In this document: one piece after another, positions 50,720-61,388 of the stretch
Position numbering within the stretch: position 1 is the first letter of the stretch
Layout: every line of letters begins with the position of its first letter
NCBI RefSeq assembly: GCF_004310285.1
Contig: NZ_SISF01000031.1
Span: 1-64,000 of the forward strand
Direction of reading: 5' to 3'
DNA length: 64,000 nucleotides
From: Agrobacterium cavarae
GTDB lineage: Bacteria; Pseudomonadota; Alphaproteobacteria; Rhizobiales; Rhizobiaceae
Position numbers and translations under genes: made by a program
Notes under the pieces: model-generated
Seen by the model: only the letters and a program-made list of their open reading frames with translations
What the model was told of the DNA's origin: nothing
Databases searched by the model: none

Positions 50720-52472
50720 CCAGCTCGAGATGCAGAACACGTGGTGACAGCACCTGCATCACCGCATCCGAACGACCGATATAGACCACGGCGGTGTCCT
50801 TCATGCCGCTTAGCACCCCTACCAGCCGGTCGATCGTATGCTTCTCCAGACCTTCCAGCAGATCGTCGATGAACAGCCAGCGCGGCTTTAAGAGAAGCGC
50901 ATTGGCCACCCGAATACAGGCCTGCTCGTCGGAATCGAACTTCTGGTCCCAGCGAATATTGTCGTTCATCCGCGGAATGATGTGGCCGAGGCCGCAGGCT
51001 TCCATCGCGGCCAGAAATTCTTCTTCCGTGAACTTTTGCGGCGCACGCGGATAGGAGAGAATTTCGCGCAATGGCGCCGCCGGCATATAGCCGTGCTGAG
51101 CAATGAACAGCGTCTCGTCGCGCGGCGGCATGGTGATCTTGCCGCGCCCCCAGGGCCAGAGCCCGGCAATCGCCGCAAAGAACAGCCGTCGGTTCACGCC
51201 CTGGTCTCCGTCGATCACCACACGGTCGCCAATGGCGATCTCGACAGGAGCTTCGCGCAGCCTGAAGCTGCGCGCCATCTCCTTGCCTCCCGCTTCAGGA
51301 CTGATTTCGACGGATGAAAACCGCACGACATCGGTCGCGGAACGTTCGAGGTCGATGGCGTTTTCGTGCCTCTCGACGCTGTCCATCTGGATCAGCGCGT
51401 TGCGGAAGATCGACACGCGTTGCAGCGTCGCCTTCCAGCTGGCGATCGGGCCGAAATTGTCGATGTACCAGCGCAGCGCCACATTCACCTGGTTGAAGGC
51501 GCCCACCGCCATCATCAGCCCGCCAAACGTCAGGTTGCCGGAGAAATAAACGGGTGCGGCAATCAGGATCGGCGCGACGATGGCAAGCCAGCCATAACCG
51601 GCAGACACCCATGTCAGATGCGTCAGCCCCATGGCGAGCCCGCGAATGACGACCAGCACCGCGTCGATATCCTGGCGAATGCGGTGACGCTCGTTCTTCT
51701 CGCCGCGTGAAAGGGTGATGGCCGTCAGATTTTCGCTCGCCCGCATCAATGAGAAGCGAAGCTCCGCTTCCTTGGAATAGCGCTCGGCATTCAGCGGCAC
51801 CAGCCGGTAGCCGACAATGTTGGAAAGCAGCGAGGCCGATCCCGCATAAAGAAGTGCCGCCCAGACCATATAGCCCGGGATCGCCACCATCTTGCCGCCG
51901 ATCTCGATGGCAAAGCCCGCCGAAAGCCCCCAAAGCACGCCAATGAAGCTGACGAGAATAATCGTGGCATTGACGAGACCGATGGCAAGTGCGGTGCTGC
52001 TTTCGGCAAGGTTGCGCACATCTTCATGCAGACGCTGGTCGGGGTTGATGGAAATGGTGCCGAAGCTTGCAAGCTTGGCGGCGCGGCCGGGCTTCAGCCA
52101 CTGCTCCACCATGTCTTTCGCCAGCCCTTCGCGCATGTTCAGCGCGGTCATCTGGTTCAGCCATGTCTGGAAGACGTTGAGAAGCAGCAGGCACCCGGCA
52201 ATGATGGTGAAGACTTCCAACTGGTGAATGAAGGCGTTAAGGTCGCGCCGCTCCAGCGAATTGTAGAAGGGCGCGTTCCATTCGTTCAGCCTCACCTGCC
52301 CATAGGCTGTCACGAGAATGATGGTCAGCAGACCGCAGGCCAGAAGGATCAGCCGGGATCGCACCGGAGATGTCCAGAAGGCACTGCCCATCATCCGCAT
52401 CTGCGCTCTGAAGTTGAGATCGAATCGCGCGTAGGCAGCCATCTCCTCAGGAGAATTTCCTTGCGTTTTCAA
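50697..52472 (-). CDS. SbmA/BacA-like ABC transporter with degenerate ATPase
   Basis: 591 residues. The N-terminal 350 residues match the SbmA/BacA-type membrane domain (FYNSLERRDLNAFIHQLEVF; TQMTALNMREGLAKDMVEQWL-like; LVPLNAERYSKEAELRFSLM). The C-terminal ATPase is altered at key points: Walker A reads GDQGVNRR, lacking the Lys of GxSGxGKS; the signature region reads FDSDEQACIR; Walker B ends WLFIDDLLEG, with Asp instead of the catalytic Glu. Probably transport without normal ATP hydrolysis. Relatives import peptides or affect envelope lipids. Confidence 0.8.
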   Translation of the reverse strand: MKTQGNSPEEMAAYARFDLNFRAQMRMMGSAFWTSPVRSRLILLACGLLTIILVTAYGQVRLNEWNAPFYNSLERRDLNAFIHQLEVFTIIAGCLLLLNVFQTWLNQMTALNMREGLAKDMVEQWLKPGRAAKLASFGTISINPDQRLHEDVRNLAESSTALAIGLVNATIILVSFIGVLWGLSAGFAIEIGGKMVAIPGYMVWAALLYAGSASLLSNIVGYRLVPLNAERYSKEAELRFSLMRASENLTAITLSRGEKNERHRIRQDIDAVLVVIRGLAMGLTHLTWVSAGYGWLAIVAPILIAAPVYFSGNLTFGGLMMAVGAFNQVNVALRWYIDNFGPIASWKATLQRVSIFRNALIQMDSVERHENAIDLERSATDVVRFSSVEISPEAGGKEMARSFRLREAPVEIAIGDRVVIDGDQGVNRRLFFAAIAGLWPWGRGKITMPPRDETLFIAQHGYMPAAPLREILSYPRAPQKFTEEEFLAAMEACGLGHIIPRMNDNIRWDQKFDSDEQACIRVANALLLKPRWLFIDDLLEGLEKHTIDRLVGVLSGMKDTAVVYIGRSDAVMQVLSPRVLHLELVTSAPAG

Positions 52473-52732
52473 TTCATTACCACTTTCTCAAATCACAGAA
52501 TCGCGCTGACTGGCAAAGACCAAGTCTGTGCCCTAGCGATGACAGCAATATCACTAAGCTGGTACTTGTCTACACGACCTCAAGAACACCCCTGACGCGC
52601 CCTTTGAAATGCCGCGGCGACGAATGCACGACGGGACCGAAATGTTCCTTGCATTATGCGCGTGCATTGCACAAAGTCAGGGCAATAGAGGGGGCGGAAC
52701 AATCCGCAAATGCCGGAAATATAAGGTAATAC

Positions 52733-55700
52733 ATGTCGATCAAGGCGAGCATCTATCATCTGACGCATTATAAATATGACCGGCCAGTCCGCCTTGGACC
52801 CCAGATCATAAGGCTGAAACCGGCGCCGCATTCCCGCACCAAGGTCATCAGCCATTCGCTGAAGGTCACGCCCTCCAATCATTTCGTCAATCTGCAGCAG
52901 GACCCTTACGGCAACTTTCAGGCCCGCTTCGTCTTTCCCGATCCGGTCACCGAGTTCAAGATCGAGGTCGATCTCGTCGCGGATATGACGGTCTATAATC
53001 CCTTCGATTTCTTCGTCGAAGAAAGCGCCACCAAATGGCCCTTCGACTATCCGGAAACGCTGAAGGACGATCTGTCGATCTACCGCAAACCGGAAGAGAC
53101 GGGTCCGCTCTTCGATGCGCTGATGGCCACCATCGACAAGACGCCCGGCCAGACAACGGTCGATATGATCGTCGGCATCAATGCCAAGCTTCAGCAGGCC
53201 ATCGGTTACGTCATCCGCATGGAGCCCGGCGTGCAGACCCCGGAAGAAACACTTCTGTCGGGCAAGGGCTCCTGCCGCGATACCAGCTGGCTTCTGGTGC
53301 AGGTGCTGCGTCGCCTCGGGCTCGCCGCCCGCTTCGTCTCCGGCTATCTCATTCAGCTCGCGCCGGACCTGAAGGCGCTCGATGGACCGTCCGGCACGGA
53401 AGTGGATTTCACCGATCTGCATGCCTGGGCGGAGGTCTATCTGCCGGGTGCCGGCTGGGTCGGTTTTGACCCGACATCTGGGCTTCTGACCGGCGAAAGC
53501 CATATTCCGCTCTCCGCCACCCCGCATTATCGCAACGCAGCGCCGATCTCCGGCGGCTATTTCGGCGAGGCCAATACGGAATTCGCCTTCGACATGAGGG
53601 TCACGCGCGTTGCCGAACATCCGCGCATCACCAAGCCTTTTTCGGATGAAAGCTGGGAAGAGCTGAATGCGCTTGGCGAAACCGTCGATCGCGCGCTCAT
53701 CGCACAGGATGTGCGCCTCACCATGGGCGGCGAGCCGACCTTCGTCTCCATCGACGATTTCGAATCCGAGGAATGGAACACCGGCGCCGTCGGCCCGACC
53801 AAGCGGCAGAAGGCGGATATCCTCATCCGCAAACTGCGCGAGCGCTTTGCCCCCAACGGCTTCCTGCATTATGGTCAGGGCAAGTGGTATCCGGGCGAAA
53901 CCCTGCCGCGCTGGACCTTCTCGCTCTATTGGCGCAAGGACGGCAAGTCCGTCTGGCGCAATCCCGATCTCGTCGCTCAGGAAGGTCAGGATACCGGCGT
54001 CAGCTCCACGGATGCCGAACGGCTTCTCACCTCGATTGCCGGCCATCTCGGCATCGAGCCCGATCTGGTACTGCCCGCCTACGAAGACACGGCGGAATGG
54101 CTGATCAAGGAAGCCAACCTTCCCGACAATGTCGATCCCTCAAACTCCAAGCTCAAGGACCCGGAAGAGCGCAGCCGCCTTGCACGCGTCTTCGAGCGCG
54201 GCCTGACGGAGCCGACCGGCTATATTCTGCCCGTGCAGGCGTGGAATGCGCAAAGCTCCGGCCACAAGCGCTGGGTCAGCGAGCGGTGGAAGACACGGCG
54301 CGGCAAGATCTTCCTGGTGCCCGGCGATAGCGCCGTCGGCTACCGCCTGCCGCTTGGAACCCTGCCTTACGTTCCGCCGTCCGCCTTCCCCTACATTCAC
54401 GAGGCCGATCCCTCGATTCCACGCGGCCCTCTGCCGGATGCCTTGCCGCCTTCGGCCCATGCCCCATCGCCTTCGGCACGCAATATGCCGGAAGCTTCCT
54501 TCCAGGCGGGCGATGCCCCAAACCTCGGCCGCAACGAGCAGGTCATCAGCGATATCGCCGGAACGGTGCGCACCGCACTATCCGTCGAAGCGCGCGATGG
54601 CAGGCTCTGCATCTTCATGCCGCCGGTCGAACGCATCGAGGATTATCTCGACCTCATCGCATCCGCCGAGGCTGCCGCCACCGATCTCGGCCTGCCCGTC
54701 CATATCGAGGGCTACGCGCCGCCGCATGACGAGCGCATGAACGTCATCCGCGTCGCACCCGATCCCGGCGTCATCGAGGTCAACATCCATCCGGCGGCAA
54801 GCTGGAAGGAGTGCGTCGATATCACCACCGCGATTTATGAAGACGCACGCCAGTCGCGCCTTGGCGCCGACAAGTTCATGATCGACGGTCGCCACACCGG
54901 CACCGGCGGCGGCAACCATGTGGTCGTCGGTGGCGCAAACCCCAATGACAGCCCGTTCCTGCGCAGGCCTGATCTGTTGAAGAGCCTCGTGCTGCACTGG
55001 CAGCGCCACCCCTCGCTCTCCTACCTCTTCTCCGGCCTCTTCATCGGCCCCACCAGCCAGGCACCGCGCATCGATGAAGCGCGCCATGACAGCATGTATG
55101 AGCTGGAAATCGCCATGGCCCAGGTGCCGGCACCGGGCGAAGGCGTGCCGCCCCTGCCGTGGCTGGTCGACCGTCTGTTCCGCAATCTTCTGGTCGACGT
55201 GACCGGCAACACCCACCGCTCGGAAATCTGCATCGACAAGCTGTTTTCGCCGGATGGCCCGACGGGCCGTCTTGGCCTTGTGGAATTCCGCGGTTTTGAA
55301 ATGCCGCCGAATGCCCGCATGTCGCTTGCCCAGCAATTGCTGGTGCGCGCGCTCATCGCCCGCTTCTGGAAGAACCCGATCGGCGGCAAGTTCGTCCGCT
55401 GGGGTACAGCACTTGCTGACCGCTTCATGCTGCCGCACTACATCTGGACGGATTTCCTCGACGTTCTCGCCGATCTGAGAGAAAACGGTTTCGACCTGAA
55501 GCCGGAGTGGTTCGTCGCCCAGCTTGAATTCCGCTTCCCCTTCTTCGGCGAGGTGGAATATGAGGGCTCGAAGCTGGAACTGCGCCAAGCGCTGGAACCC
55601 TGGCATGTCATGGGCGAACAGGGTGCCATCGGCGGCACGGTGCGCTATGTGGATTCCTCCGTCGAGCGCCTTCAGGTGCGCCTCGAAACCACCAACCCGG

Positions 55701-56083
55701 CGCGCTACACCGTGTCCTGCAATGGCCGCGCCGTGCCCTTGAAGCCCACGGGCGAATCCGGCGTTTCTGTCGCAGGCGTGCGCTTCAAGGCGTGGCAGCC
55801 GGCCGCCGGTCTGCACCCGGTGCTCCCGGTCAACTCGCCCTTAACATTCGATATTTATGATACATGGTCGAACCGTTCGATCGGTGGCTGCATCTATCAT
55901 GTTGCCCATCCGGGCGGGCGCAACTATGACACCTTTCCGGTCAATGGAAACGAGGCGGAAGCGCGTCGCCTGGCGCGTTTCGAGCCATGGGGCCACACGG
56001 CCGGTCAATATACCGTCTGGCCGGAAGCCGTGTCGCCGGAGTTTCCGCTGACACTCGATCTGCGACGCCCGCAAGGAGTATAA
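52733..56083 (+). CDS. Large transglutaminase-like protein with DUF2126
   Basis: 1116 residues. The N-terminal 280 residues are a bacterial transglutaminase-like domain with the catalytic Cys in GSCRDTSW, His in [16 protein letters not shown] and Asp in GFDPTSG. The remaining 800 residues are DUF2126, whose [18 protein letters not shown] [15 protein letters not shown] and [20 protein letters not shown] are well conserved. It starts a three-gene operon: the next gene begins one base after its stop. Confidence 0.88.
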   Translation: MSIKASIYHLTHYKYDRPVRLGPQIIRLKPAPHSRTKVISHSLKVTPSNHFVNLQQDPYGNFQARFVFPDPVTEFKIEVDLVADMTVYNPFDFFVEESATKWPFDYPETLKDDLSIYRKPEETGPLFDALMATIDKTPGQTTVDMIVGINAKLQQAIGYVIRMEPGVQTPEETLLSGKGSCRDTSWLLVQVLRRLGLAARFVSGYLIQLAPDLKALDGPSGTEVDFTDLHAWAEVYLPGAGWVGFDPTSGLLTGESHIPLSATPHYRNAAPISGGYFGEANTEFAFDMRVTRVAEHPRITKPFSDESWEELNALGETVDRALIAQDVRLTMGGEPTFVSIDDFESEEWNTGAVGPTKRQKADILIRKLRERFAPNGFLHYGQGKWYPGETLPRWTFSLYWRKDGKSVWRNPDLVAQEGQDTGVSSTDAERLLTSIAGHLGIEPDLVLPAYEDTAEWLIKEANLPDNVDPSNSKLKDPEERSRLARVFERGLTEPTGYILPVQAWNAQSSGHKRWVSERWKTRRGKIFLVPGDSAVGYRLPLGTLPYVPPSAFPYIHEADPSIPRGPLPDALPPSAHAPSPSARNMPEASFQAGDAPNLGRNEQVISDIAGTVRTALSVEARDGRLCIFMPPVERIEDYLDLIASAEAAATDLGLPVHIEGYAPPHDERMNVIRVAPDPGVIEVNIHPAASWKECVDITTAIYEDARQSRLGADKFMIDGRHTGTGGGNHVVVGGANPNDSPFLRRPDLLKSLVLHWQRHPSLSYLFSGLFIGPTSQAPRIDEARHDSMYELEIAMAQVPAPGEGVPPLPWLVDRLFRNLLVDVTGNTHRSEICIDKLFSPDGPTGRLGLVEFRGFEMPPNARMSLAQQLLVRALIARFWKNPIGGKFVRWGTALADRFMLPHYIWTDFLDVLADLRENGFDLKPEWFVAQLEFRFPFFGEVEYEGSKLELRQALEPWHVMGEQGAIGGTVRYVDSSVERLQVRLETTNPARYTVSCNGRAVPLKPTGESGVSVAGVRFKAWQPAAGLHPVLPVNSPLTFDIYDTWSNRSIGGCIYHVAHPGGRNYDTFPVNGNEAEARRLARFEPWGHTAGQYTVWPEAVSPEFPLTLDLRRPQGV

Positions 56084-56084
56084 G

Positions 56085-58505
56085 GTGGCGAAGGCACCTG
56101 CAACGGAACGCAAGACCGGAGAAACCGGCATGGGATCCATGCTGGGCTATCGCGCGTTGCCGGGCGTTGCCGATGAGATGCTGGATATAGACGGGCGCAT
56201 CCGCCCCGTCTGGCAGCCCTTCGTCAATGCCCTTTCGCGCATGGACGAGCGTGAACTGCACGACCGCTTCTCGCGTACCGACCGCTACCTGCGCGATGCC
56301 GGCGTCTTCTATCGCGACTATAGCGCTCAAGGCGTCGGCGGTGGCGGCAGCGAACGCAACTGGCCGATCTCGCATGTCCCGGTTCTGATCGACGATGCCG
56401 AATGGCAGGTCGTCACCAAAGGCCTCGTCCAGCGCGCCAATCTGCTCGAGGCCGTGGTGGCCGATATCTATGGCGAGAACACGCTGGTGCAGCAGGGCTA
56501 TGTGCCGCCAGCCCTCATTGCCTCCAATCCGGAATTTCTGCGCCCCATGGTCGGGGTAAAACCCGCCAACGGCCATTACCTGCACTTCTGCTCCTTCGAG
56601 ATCGGCCGTGGCCCGGATGGCAACTGGTGGGTGCTGGCCGATCGCGCCCAGGCTCCCTCCGGCGCGGGCTTCGCGCTCGAAAACCGTGTCGCCACCACCC
56701 GCGCCTTTTCCGATATCTATGCGGAGGCGCATGTCCATCGCCTCGCCTCCTTCTTCGGCGCGTTTCGCGATACGCTGCAATCGCACCGCCAGCATATGGA
56801 TGAGCGTATCGCGGTCCTGACCCCCGGTCCGGCCAGCGAAACCTATTTCGAGCACGCCTATATCGCTCGCTATCTCGGCTTCATGCTCCTCGAAGGTGAA
56901 GACCTGACGGTCGTCAACAACCGCGTCATGGTGCGCACCGTCGCAGGCCTCAAGCCCGTCGGCGTCTTGTGGCGGCGTCTCGATGCATCCTATGCCGATC
57001 CGCTGGAGCTCGACCAGAACTCCCATATCGGCACGCCCGGCATGGTGCAGGCGCTGCGCGCCGGTTCTCTCAACATGGTCAATGCGCTCGGCAGCGGCAT
57101 CTTGGAAACCCGCGCGCTGCTTGCCTTCATGCCCGCCATCTGTCGCCATATCCTCGGCGAAGATCTCGCCATGCCGTCGATTGCCACATGGTGGTGCGGC
57201 CAGCCGACGGAGCGTCAGCAGGTGGCCAGCAATATAGAGCGCATGGTCATCGGCCCCGCTTACTCGCGCCTGCCCTTCTTCGACGACAACGGGCAGTCGG
57301 TGCTGGGTTCGAGCCTGCGCGAAACCGCCAAGGATTCGATCAGCGACTGGCTCGCAACCGACGGCCACAAGCTCGTCGGCCAGGAAGTCGTCACGCTGTC
57401 CACCACGCCCGCCTTCGTCGATGGCAAGCTTGTGCCACGGCCCATGAGCCTTCGCGTCTTCGTTGCCCGCACCCAGGATGGCTGGCAGGTGATGCCGGGT
57501 GGCTTTGCCCGCATCGGCCGCAGCAACGATGTCGCGGCGATTGCCATGCAGGCCGGAGGCCGCGCGGCGGATGTCTGGATCGTCAGCGACAAGCCGGTGG
57601 AGCGGACCACGCTGCTGCCCCCGGAAGAAAATTTCATCCGCAATATCCCCGGCAGCCTGCCGAGCCGTGCCGCCGATAATCTCTTCTGGCTCGGCCGCTA
57701 TATCGAACGCTCCGAAGGCGCGCTGCGCATCCTGCGCGCCTGGCATGCACGCTATGCCGAATCCGCCGATCCGAAGCAGCCGCTGCTTGCCCATGTCACC
57801 GACTATCTGGAAACCGTCGATATCGACGTGGAGGAGCCCGTCCCCTCCAGCCTGATCGCCAACATCAACAGCGCCATCTATTCCGCCAGCAACATCCGCG
57901 ACCGCTTCTCACCGGATGGCTGGCTGGCACTCAACGATCTGGCGAAGACCGCACGCCGCTTTCACAGCAAGATCCATGCAGGCGACGATGCCACCCATGC
58001 CATGACTATTCTGTTGCGCAAGGTCGCGGGCTTTGCCGGTCTGGTGCATGAAAACATGTATCGCTTCACCGGCTGGCGCTTCCTGGCGATCGGGCGCTAT
58101 CTCGAACGTGGCCTGCACATGACACGGCTGCTGGCGCATATGGGCGGGCCGGAAGCACCAGACGGCTCCTATGACATGCTGCTCGAAATCGGCGACAGCG
58201 TCATGACCCACCGCCGCCGCTACAATGTGAATACCGCCGCGCTGACCGTGATGGATCTTCTGGCGCTCGACCCGCTCAACCCGCGCTCGATCCTCTTTCA
58301 GCTGAACGAGATCCATGCCGAGGTCGAGCAATTGCCCAACGCCTCCATCAACGGCCAGATGTCGCCCTTCTGCCGAGAGGCGATGCGCATTCAGTCCACG
58401 CTTGCGGTCATGACGTCGGAAAATCTCTCCGGCGATGTCTTCCGCCAGCTGGAGAAGGATCTCGAACGGCTTTCCGATATTCTCGCACAAACCTATCTCG
58501 GATAG
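56085..58505 (+). CDS. Circularly permuted ATP-grasp fused to alpha-E domain
   Basis: 806 residues from GTG 56085 (AAGGAG upstream). The N-terminal 480 residues are the circularly permuted ATP-grasp protein (DUF404/407) and the C-terminal 310 residues the alpha-E domain (DUF403), which often occur as separate genes. GVFYRDYSAQGVGGGGSERN and GRYIERSEGALRILRAWHAR mark each half. The proteins are thought to make or modify peptides with the transglutaminases; the substrate is unknown. Confidence 0.88.
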   Translation: MAKAPATERKTGETGMGSMLGYRALPGVADEMLDIDGRIRPVWQPFVNALSRMDERELHDRFSRTDRYLRDAGVFYRDYSAQGVGGGGSERNWPISHVPVLIDDAEWQVVTKGLVQRANLLEAVVADIYGENTLVQQGYVPPALIASNPEFLRPMVGVKPANGHYLHFCSFEIGRGPDGNWWVLADRAQAPSGAGFALENRVATTRAFSDIYAEAHVHRLASFFGAFRDTLQSHRQHMDERIAVLTPGPASETYFEHAYIARYLGFMLLEGEDLTVVNNRVMVRTVAGLKPVGVLWRRLDASYADPLELDQNSHIGTPGMVQALRAGSLNMVNALGSGILETRALLAFMPAICRHILGEDLAMPSIATWWCGQPTERQQVASNIERMVIGPAYSRLPFFDDNGQSVLGSSLRETAKDSISDWLATDGHKLVGQEVVTLSTTPAFVDGKLVPRPMSLRVFVARTQDGWQVMPGGFARIGRSNDVAAIAMQAGGRAADVWIVSDKPVERTTLLPPEENFIRNIPGSLPSRAADNLFWLGRYIERSEGALRILRAWHARYAESADPKQPLLAHVTDYLETVDIDVEEPVPSSLIANINSAIYSASNIRDRFSPDGWLALNDLAKTARRFHSKIHAGDDATHAMTILLRKVAGFAGLVHENMYRFTGWRFLAIGRYLERGLHMTRLLAHMGGPEAPDGSYDMLLEIGDSVMTHRRRYNVNTAALTVMDLLALDPLNPRSILFQLNEIHAEVEQLPNASINGQMSPFCREAMRIQSTLAVMTSENLSGDVFRQLEKDLERLSDILAQTYLG

Positions 58506-58508
58506 TCG

Positions 58509-59387
58509 ATGCTTTACGATCTCTCGCTGCATATGGGTTATGTCTACGACACGCTGGCCTCCGGCGCGCGCCACATCATCCGTGTCACGCCGCTTTCCAT
58601 TCAGGGCAGGCAAAGGCTCGTCGCCTCTGCTCTCACCGTCTCGCCGACGCCCGAAGAGCGTACCGTCTTCGACGACTTCTTCCACCAGAGCGCCACCTCG
58701 ATTTATCTGCGCGCATCCCACGACAAGCTCGACATCCGCATGCAGGCCCGCGTGTCGGTGGAGAGCCCGTCGCTGACGGCGGATCTCTCGCCACCGCTCG
58801 ATAGGCTGCAGGCGGAGCTTTCCAGCATCAACTCGCTGGACGCTGAGGCCCCGCACCATCTGGCAGGAGCCAGCCCCCGGATCGGCGAAGATGCGGCGAT
58901 TGCGTCTTACGCGCGTGAAACGGCCAAGCCTGGCATGACGGTGCGCGAAATTGCCTTTGCGCTGTGCAAGCGCATCTACAAGGACTTCAAATATGATGGC
59001 GAGGCCACCACGGTGGACACGACACCGGGCCAGGCCTTCAAGCTGAAGCGCGGCGTCTGCCAGGATTTCTCCCATATCATGATTTCAGCACTGCGCAGCC
59101 TCGGCATTCCCGCCGGCTATGTCAGCGGTTTCCTGCGCACCCTTCCGCCACCTGGCAAGGAGCGGCTCGAAGGCGCAGACGCCATGCATGCCTGGGTGCG
59201 CGTCTGGTGCGGCGAAGCGGACGGCTATATCGAACTGGATCCGACCAACGATATCCTTGCCGGCAGCGATCACATCGTCGTCGGCTATGGTCGTGATTAT
59301 GCCGATGTGGCACCCGTCATCGGCGTATTGAAAAGCTACGGCAACCAGAAGATTACACAAGCGGTCGATGTCGTCCCGGTCAGTTGA
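58509..59387 (+). CDS. Transglutaminase-like protein
   Basis: 292 residues. An N-terminal beta domain precedes the core, with Cys in RGVCQDFSHIMISALRSLG, His in AMHAWVRVWCGEADGYIE and Asp in LDPTND. It starts three bases after the fusion-gene stop and completes the three-gene cluster. The gap 59388-59596 is AT-rich and has no gene. Confidence 0.88.
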   Translation: MLYDLSLHMGYVYDTLASGARHIIRVTPLSIQGRQRLVASALTVSPTPEERTVFDDFFHQSATSIYLRASHDKLDIRMQARVSVESPSLTADLSPPLDRLQAELSSINSLDAEAPHHLAGASPRIGEDAAIASYARETAKPGMTVREIAFALCKRIYKDFKYDGEATTVDTTPGQAFKLKRGVCQDFSHIMISALRSLGIPAGYVSGFLRTLPPPGKERLEGADAMHAWVRVWCGEADGYIELDPTNDILAGSDHIVVGYGRDYADVAPVIGVLKSYGNQKITQAVDVVPVS

Positions 59388-59596
59388 TCGTCACCCTTTC
59401 AACCGCCTATGCCATCCTTCACCGATCGAGAGTTGTCTACGGTAGAAAAGCTGCAAGTAAAAAGCGTCACAACTGTAATTATTATCAAATAAAACGCCGC
59501 TTTGCTCAAACTGGAGTGCTTGAGTTAGCAAATCATCAATAAAGCGTCGGTAAGCCTGCCCCTTATAAAACAAGGCGATAGCTGGGTGGTGGCCGA

Positions 59597-60952
59597 ATGA
59601 TGATGGGACGGACGTTTAAAAGGTTACTTGCCGACAAGCGCGGCAACTTCGCAATTCTGACTGCACTTGGTCTGCCTCTCCTCTTTGGTGCCGTTGGCGC
59701 TGGCATGGAAACCACCCGCGTCATGCAGGTGAGAAACGACATGCAGATCGCACTCGACAGCGCCGTTCTCGCGGCAGCGACGCATGCCCGGCTCGATGAG
59801 GGCCGCAAGTCCGACGCAGAGTATGCCGCGGAGGTAAAGAAGGTCGTTGAAGAGGCTTCCGGGGGTCAACTTGACAACGGGAGCGGCAATGGAGGTGGAG
59901 GCGGAAACGGCAGCGGAAGCGGGCCCCGGCACCCGCTCGACCCCGGGCTCGATCATGGCCTCGATCACGGCCTGGGTAAAGGAAACGGCAAGGGTAACGG
60001 TAACGGCAACGGCAACGGTGCCGATAAGAGCAACCCCAAAAAAGACAAAGCCGAAGTCGATGCGACGGCGAGCCGCAATGAGACCAAGAAGGGAACGAGC
60101 TTCAAGATTTCCGGCTCGCTCACCCGTCAGGTGCCCCTTAACCCGCTGATCGGCTTTATCGGCGTCAATACGGTCACCATCACCGTCAGAAGCACGGCCG
60201 AAAGCAGCTTCAGCAAGGGTGCGGCCATGTCTCTCTATCTGGTGCTGGATCGCTCCGGTTCCATGGCCTTCAAGACCGATACGTTGGACAAGTCCAGGAA
60301 TTCCTGCGACAACTACACGGAACAATCCTGGCCGAGAGTGGCCTTCACCACCCCCTGCTACATCAAGAAGATGGCGTCGCTGCAGGCGGCAGTGTCCTAC
60401 CTGGTGGACACGCTGAACAAGTCGGACCCGTCCTATAACCAGTCAGGCAATCCTGAGTCTGAACTCATCCGCACCGGGGCCATTGCCTATAACTCGGCAA
60501 GTTTCAGCGCGCAGAAGATCACCTGGGGTACATCAGCGACGAAGCGATATGTCGACTCCATCCCTGCGGTGCCGACGGGGGGCACCAATGCCTATCCATC
60601 ACTGACGACCGCATACAACGCTCTGAGAGGCTCCAATCCGGAGGAGCGCACGCGGCATGATGAAAAAGGCAACAAAATGTTCCAGCGCTTTATCGTGTTC
60701 ATGACCGATGGTGAAATGACCAACTCGAGCATCGACGGACAGGTGCGTTCCATTTGCTCTTCGATCAAGGAAGATGGCATCAAGATCTTCACCGTGGCCT
60801 TCATGGCGCCGGACAAGGGCAAATCGCTGCTGAAATATTGCGCGAGCAGCCCTGACAATTACTTCGAGCCCGATAACATGGAAGAGATCGTCGCCGCCTT
60901 CGGCGAGATCGCCCGCAAGGCGGCAAGCGTTCCCACCCGGCTGATCAACTGA
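59597..60952 (+). CDS. TadG-like protein with von Willebrand factor A domain
   Basis: 451 residues. The N-terminus RGNFAILTALGLPLLFGAVG is the TadE/TadG-type transmembrane signal. A Gly/Asn/Lys linker with LDHGLDHGLGKGNGKGNGNG-like repeats follows (about residues 95-150). The vWA domain has the metal site DRSGSM and TDGEMTN later. It is anchored in the inner membrane and may take part in pilus or surface assembly, although no tad cluster is adjacent. Confidence 0.85.
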   Translation: MMMGRTFKRLLADKRGNFAILTALGLPLLFGAVGAGMETTRVMQVRNDMQIALDSAVLAAATHARLDEGRKSDAEYAAEVKKVVEEASGGQLDNGSGNGGGGGNGSGSGPRHPLDPGLDHGLDHGLGKGNGKGNGNGNGNGADKSNPKKDKAEVDATASRNETKKGTSFKISGSLTRQVPLNPLIGFIGVNTVTITVRSTAESSFSKGAAMSLYLVLDRSGSMAFKTDTLDKSRNSCDNYTEQSWPRVAFTTPCYIKKMASLQAAVSYLVDTLNKSDPSYNQSGNPESELIRTGAIAYNSASFSAQKITWGTSATKRYVDSIPAVPTGGTNAYPSLTTAYNALRGSNPEERTRHDEKGNKMFQRFIVFMTDGEMTNSSIDGQVRSICSSIKEDGIKIFTVAFMAPDKGKSLLKYCASSPDNYFEPDNMEEIVAAFGEIARKAASVPTRLIN

Positions 60953-61013
60953 CCTTCCGATCCACCCGATACGTTTTTAGGAGCGCGTGGCGAAAGCCGC
61001 GCGCTGCAGCTTC

Positions 61014-61054
61014 GCCCTGAAAATCGGAAGCGATTTTCCGCAAAGCACAATGCG
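61014..61054 (+). repeat. Dispersed palindromic repeat, copy 3
   Basis: GAAAATCGGAAGCGATTTTC followed by CGCAAAGCACAATGCG, a variant of the repeats at 17124 and 48701. A GNRA-capped hairpin, AGCGCGTGGC-GAAA-GCCGCGCGCT, lies just upstream (60982-61005). Confidence 0.65.
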
Positions 61055-61069
61055 TGGACGTAAAAAGAA

Positions 61070-61115
61070 TAGATCGTCTCTTACGCGTCCAAATGGGCGC
61101 ATAGGAGACGATCTA
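61070..61115. repeat. Large hairpin upstream of glgP
   Basis: TAGATCGTCTC (61070-61080) and GAGACGATCTA (61105-61115) form a perfect 11-bp stem, extended by ACGCGTCC/GGGCGCAT with loop AAAT. No T-run follows. It lies in the 436-base gap 60953-61388, which otherwise holds repeats; 61190-61388 must contain the glg promoter, not clearly visible. Confidence 0.6.
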
Positions 61116-61388
61116 TCTGCGTTTCAGTCAGCCTTTTCGCCACCGCTCGCGCCCCTTTCTGGGCAATCGCTCCTCTTGCGAAAAGGGCTGTTGCCACAGC
61201 CGCTTATCGATGCATAAACTGCAATCGAAGCAGTGCAGCATGTCGTGCAATCCGCAAGGCGATTTTCGATCGTGACATGCAACAATGAAAGGATTGAAAG
61301 CGTGACGAGCCGCTCCCAAGGATCGCGACGCGCTTTGATCGACAGATAGACTCAGGCCCTCTCCTCCCATCAAGGTGCTGACCGACCC

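Noticed and set aside
52580..54046. A long minus-strand open frame of 488 codons
   Set aside because: It lies opposite the large transglutaminase gene, whose catalytic motifs are unmistakable; the GC-rich third codon positions keep the other strand open.
55941..57794. A 617-codon minus-strand open frame
   Set aside because: It is antisense to the ATP-grasp/alpha-E fusion and has no recognisable domain.
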